Source of the DNA: an uncultured Eubacterium sp.
GTDB lineage: Bacteria > Bacillota > Clostridia > Lachnospirales > Lachnospiraceae
DNA: 23,642 nucleotides
Assembly (NCBI GenBank): GCA_910586045.1
Contig: CAJUIH010000050.1
Span: forward strand, 1-23,642
Direction of reading: 5' to 3'
The notes below the pieces were generated by a model. It searched no databases. It saw only the letters and a program-made list of their open reading frames with translations, and was not told where the DNA came from. Positions within the stretch are counted from its first letter, which is position 1; each line of letters opens with the position of its first letter. Below are positions 22,532 through 23,642 of the stretch, one piece after another. Both the position numbers and the translations under genes were made by a program.

Positions 22532-23419
22532 TCATTCCGTTTTCTTCTGCCTGTATTCATTTGGACTCATATGATAATGTTGTCTAAACTTCCGGCAAAA
22601 ATAGCCGGAACTTGAAAATCCCGTTTCTTCTGCAATGGAAGAAACAGATTTTTGAGTGGCATAGAGCTGTTCGGCAGCCTGTGCTAGTCTGTATTGGATG
22701 AGATACGATACCGGAGAAATATGGATACCCGACTGAAAAATGTTTAAAGCCCCGCTTTTGCTGATAGATGCAGATGCTGCAATCATCTCAAGAGTAATTT
22801 CTTCCATGTAGTGGTCATGAATGTACTGCATCATAGCTTGTAACCTTGCCTGCTTGTGATTTAAACGATGAATACCGCTGGAACCGGAATCAAAGTCTAT
22901 ATTTTTTAATAATATGTCCCAAAGCTGAAATAGAAGCTGTATTGTGCATAATTCATTATCCTGCTCTGTTTCCTGAAGGGCAAAAATTTGTGATAAAAGT
23001 TGCAGCGCATTGTTTTCCCATGTTGTGTATGGATTAAAAAGCTGATATGGAACAGACGAGTTTATAACAGGGAGGATATATTTTTCGTAAATCAGACTTT
23101 TTTCAGGCGCTAACAGAGTTGGCGAAAAAACAATATTGGGGGTAAATGCACTGCATTGTGCTTCAAAACGATGCAGTATACCACTGTTGATAAATATGCC
23201 ATAACCTTTATGCAATTCTATTTTGCTTGTTCCCACAAGGCAGAGAGCAGTGCCTTCGGCAACATACAGAAACTCCAGTTCATGATGCCAGTGCCAGTCA
23301 ATGCGGTGGAAGTCAAATTGCCAAATATTTTCGGGATAGTATGCAAAAGGATAGCTATTGCTGCCATGCCGGATGGTTTCCCGCAGTGTTTCATCTGTAG
23401 TTATCTTAAAAATGCCCAT
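22532..23419 (-). CDS. AraC family transcriptional regulator
   Basis: A 295-residue regulator. The N-terminal half is a cupin-type ligand-binding domain: FHRIDWHWHHELEFLYVAEG with the histidine cluster, then LHKGYGIFINSGILHRFEA. The C-terminal 100 residues carry the two helix-turn-helix motifs: ITLEMIAASASISKSGALNI and SVSSIAEETGFSSSGYFCRK, ending in the family signature FRQHYHMSPNEYRQ. The start at 23419 is chosen because GAGGAG lies 7 nt upstream; an ATG at 23434 overlaps that site. Such regulators usually activate transport or catabolism of a small molecule, often a sugar. The divergent MFS gene 119 nt away is the obvious target. Its own promoter overlaps the intergenic region. Confidence 0.93.
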   Translation of the reverse strand: MGIFKITTDETLRETIRHGSNSYPFAYYPENIWQFDFHRIDWHWHHELEFLYVAEGTALCLVGTSKIELHKGYGIFINSGILHRFEAQCSAFTPNIVFSPTLLAPEKSLIYEKYILPVINSSVPYQLFNPYTTWENNALQLLSQIFALQETEQDNELCTIQLLFQLWDILLKNIDFDSGSSGIHRLNHKQARLQAMMQYIHDHYMEEITLEMIAASASISKSGALNIFQSGIHISPVSYLIQYRLAQAAEQLYATQKSVSSIAEETGFSSSGYFCRKFRQHYHMSPNEYRQKKTE

Positions 23420-23457
23420 AGCATATCTCCTCATAAAAAGAAATTAGAATATGCTAT

Positions 23458-23487
23458 ATTGTACCATAAATATGTGATTTTGTGCAA
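23458..23487 (-). promoter_or_regulatory. Promoter of the AraC gene
   Basis: On the minus strand TTGCAC (23487-23482) and TACAAT (23463-23458) are separated by 18 nt. Transcription would start near 23451, about 30 nt before the AraC start codon. The element lies next to the divergent promoter of the MFS gene. Confidence 0.6.
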
Positions 23488-23515
23488 TGACTAGACATGA
23501 ATTATGCGATATAAT
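23488..23515 (+). promoter_or_regulatory. Promoter of the MFS gene
   Basis: A perfect TATAAT (23510-23515) is preceded by a weak -35 match, ATGACT, at about 23487-23492 with a 17-nt spacer. A weak -35 is expected for a promoter that needs an AraC-type activator. The start codon follows 23 nt after the -10 box. Confidence 0.5.
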
Positions 23516-23538
23516 CTCATTCATTAGGAGGGGACAAA

Positions 23539-23642
23539 ATGGAAAATCAATATAATAAAACAATCACAGCCTGTTTTGTAGGATATATCGTACAAGCTGT
23601 AGTCAACAATTTTACACCGCTGCTTTTTTTGTTTTTTCAGAA
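23539..23642 (+). CDS. MFS transporter, N-terminal fragment cut by the window edge
   Basis: Only the first 34 codons are present. After a short polar start MENQYNKT the chain becomes hydrophobic, ITACFVGYIVQAVVNNFTPL followed by LFLFFQ, which matches the first transmembrane helix and loop of major facilitator superfamily transporters of Clostridia. AGGAGGGG (23526-23533) is well placed before the ATG. It is transcribed divergently from the AraC gene, which is probably its regulator. The substrate cannot be judged from this piece. Confidence 0.65.
   Translation, partial: MENQYNKTITACFVGYIVQAVVNNFTPLLFLFFQ

Overview
The window looks like chromosomal DNA from a spore-forming, anaerobic Clostridia-type Firmicute, most likely a Lachnospiraceae relative. 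The reasons are strong AGGAGG-type ribosome binding sites, a spoVAC gene, a 7TM-GGDEF protein and a YtrA-type GntR/ABC cassette, with protein sequences typical of that family. No rRNA, tRNA, CRISPR array or complete insertion sequence was seen.

Layout. (1) 1-3044: a promoter with a palindromic operator-like site, a long leader holding a possible 47-codon ORF, then a tight operon of a GntR/YtrA-type repressor, ABC ATPase, ABC-2 permease and GNAT acetyltransferase. (2) 3045-3267: a gap holding the decapitated 5' end (promoter, ribosome binding site and about 20 codons) of a lost minus-strand gene that resembles ElaA-type acetyltransferases, then the hisC promoter with an inverted repeat over it. 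(3) 3268-5606: hisC, a DUF368 (PopT-type) membrane protein, a 67-residue LexA-like winged-helix protein and a terminator. (4) 5647-9674: a strong promoter driving a hybrid histidine kinase with two receiver domains and a solute-binding lipoprotein, without transporter permeases. (5) 9682-17418: a long same-strand run with no visible internal terminator: purM, purN, purD, a dihydrofolate reductase, ilvB, ilvN, a DUF2156 protein and a GNAT protein. (6) 17510-20797: a membrane diguanylate cyclase, tcdA, spoVAC without spoVAD/spoVAE, a 65-residue protein and a strong terminator. (7) 20798-23642: a visibly AT-richer accessory stretch with a Uma2-family gene behind its own promoter, two large gaps holding gene debris and an interleaved pair of inverted repeats, an AraC regulator on the minus strand, and the start of a divergent MFS transporter cut by the window edge.

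How genes fit together. The purine genes and the folate reductase form a logical set, because PurN consumes 10-formyl-tetrahydrofolate. Acetolactate synthase follows directly, so nucleotide and branched-chain amino acid synthesis are probably co-transcribed. The kinase and lipoprotein look like a sensor with its own extracellular ligand-binding partner. AraC and MFS look like a regulator and its target. The points most worth a second look are the kinase/lipoprotein pair, the four-cysteine insertion in IlvB, the LexA-domain-only protein, the spoVAC pair, the broken minus-strand gene and the interleaved inverted repeats at 21861-21928. I found no clearly new multi-gene system.
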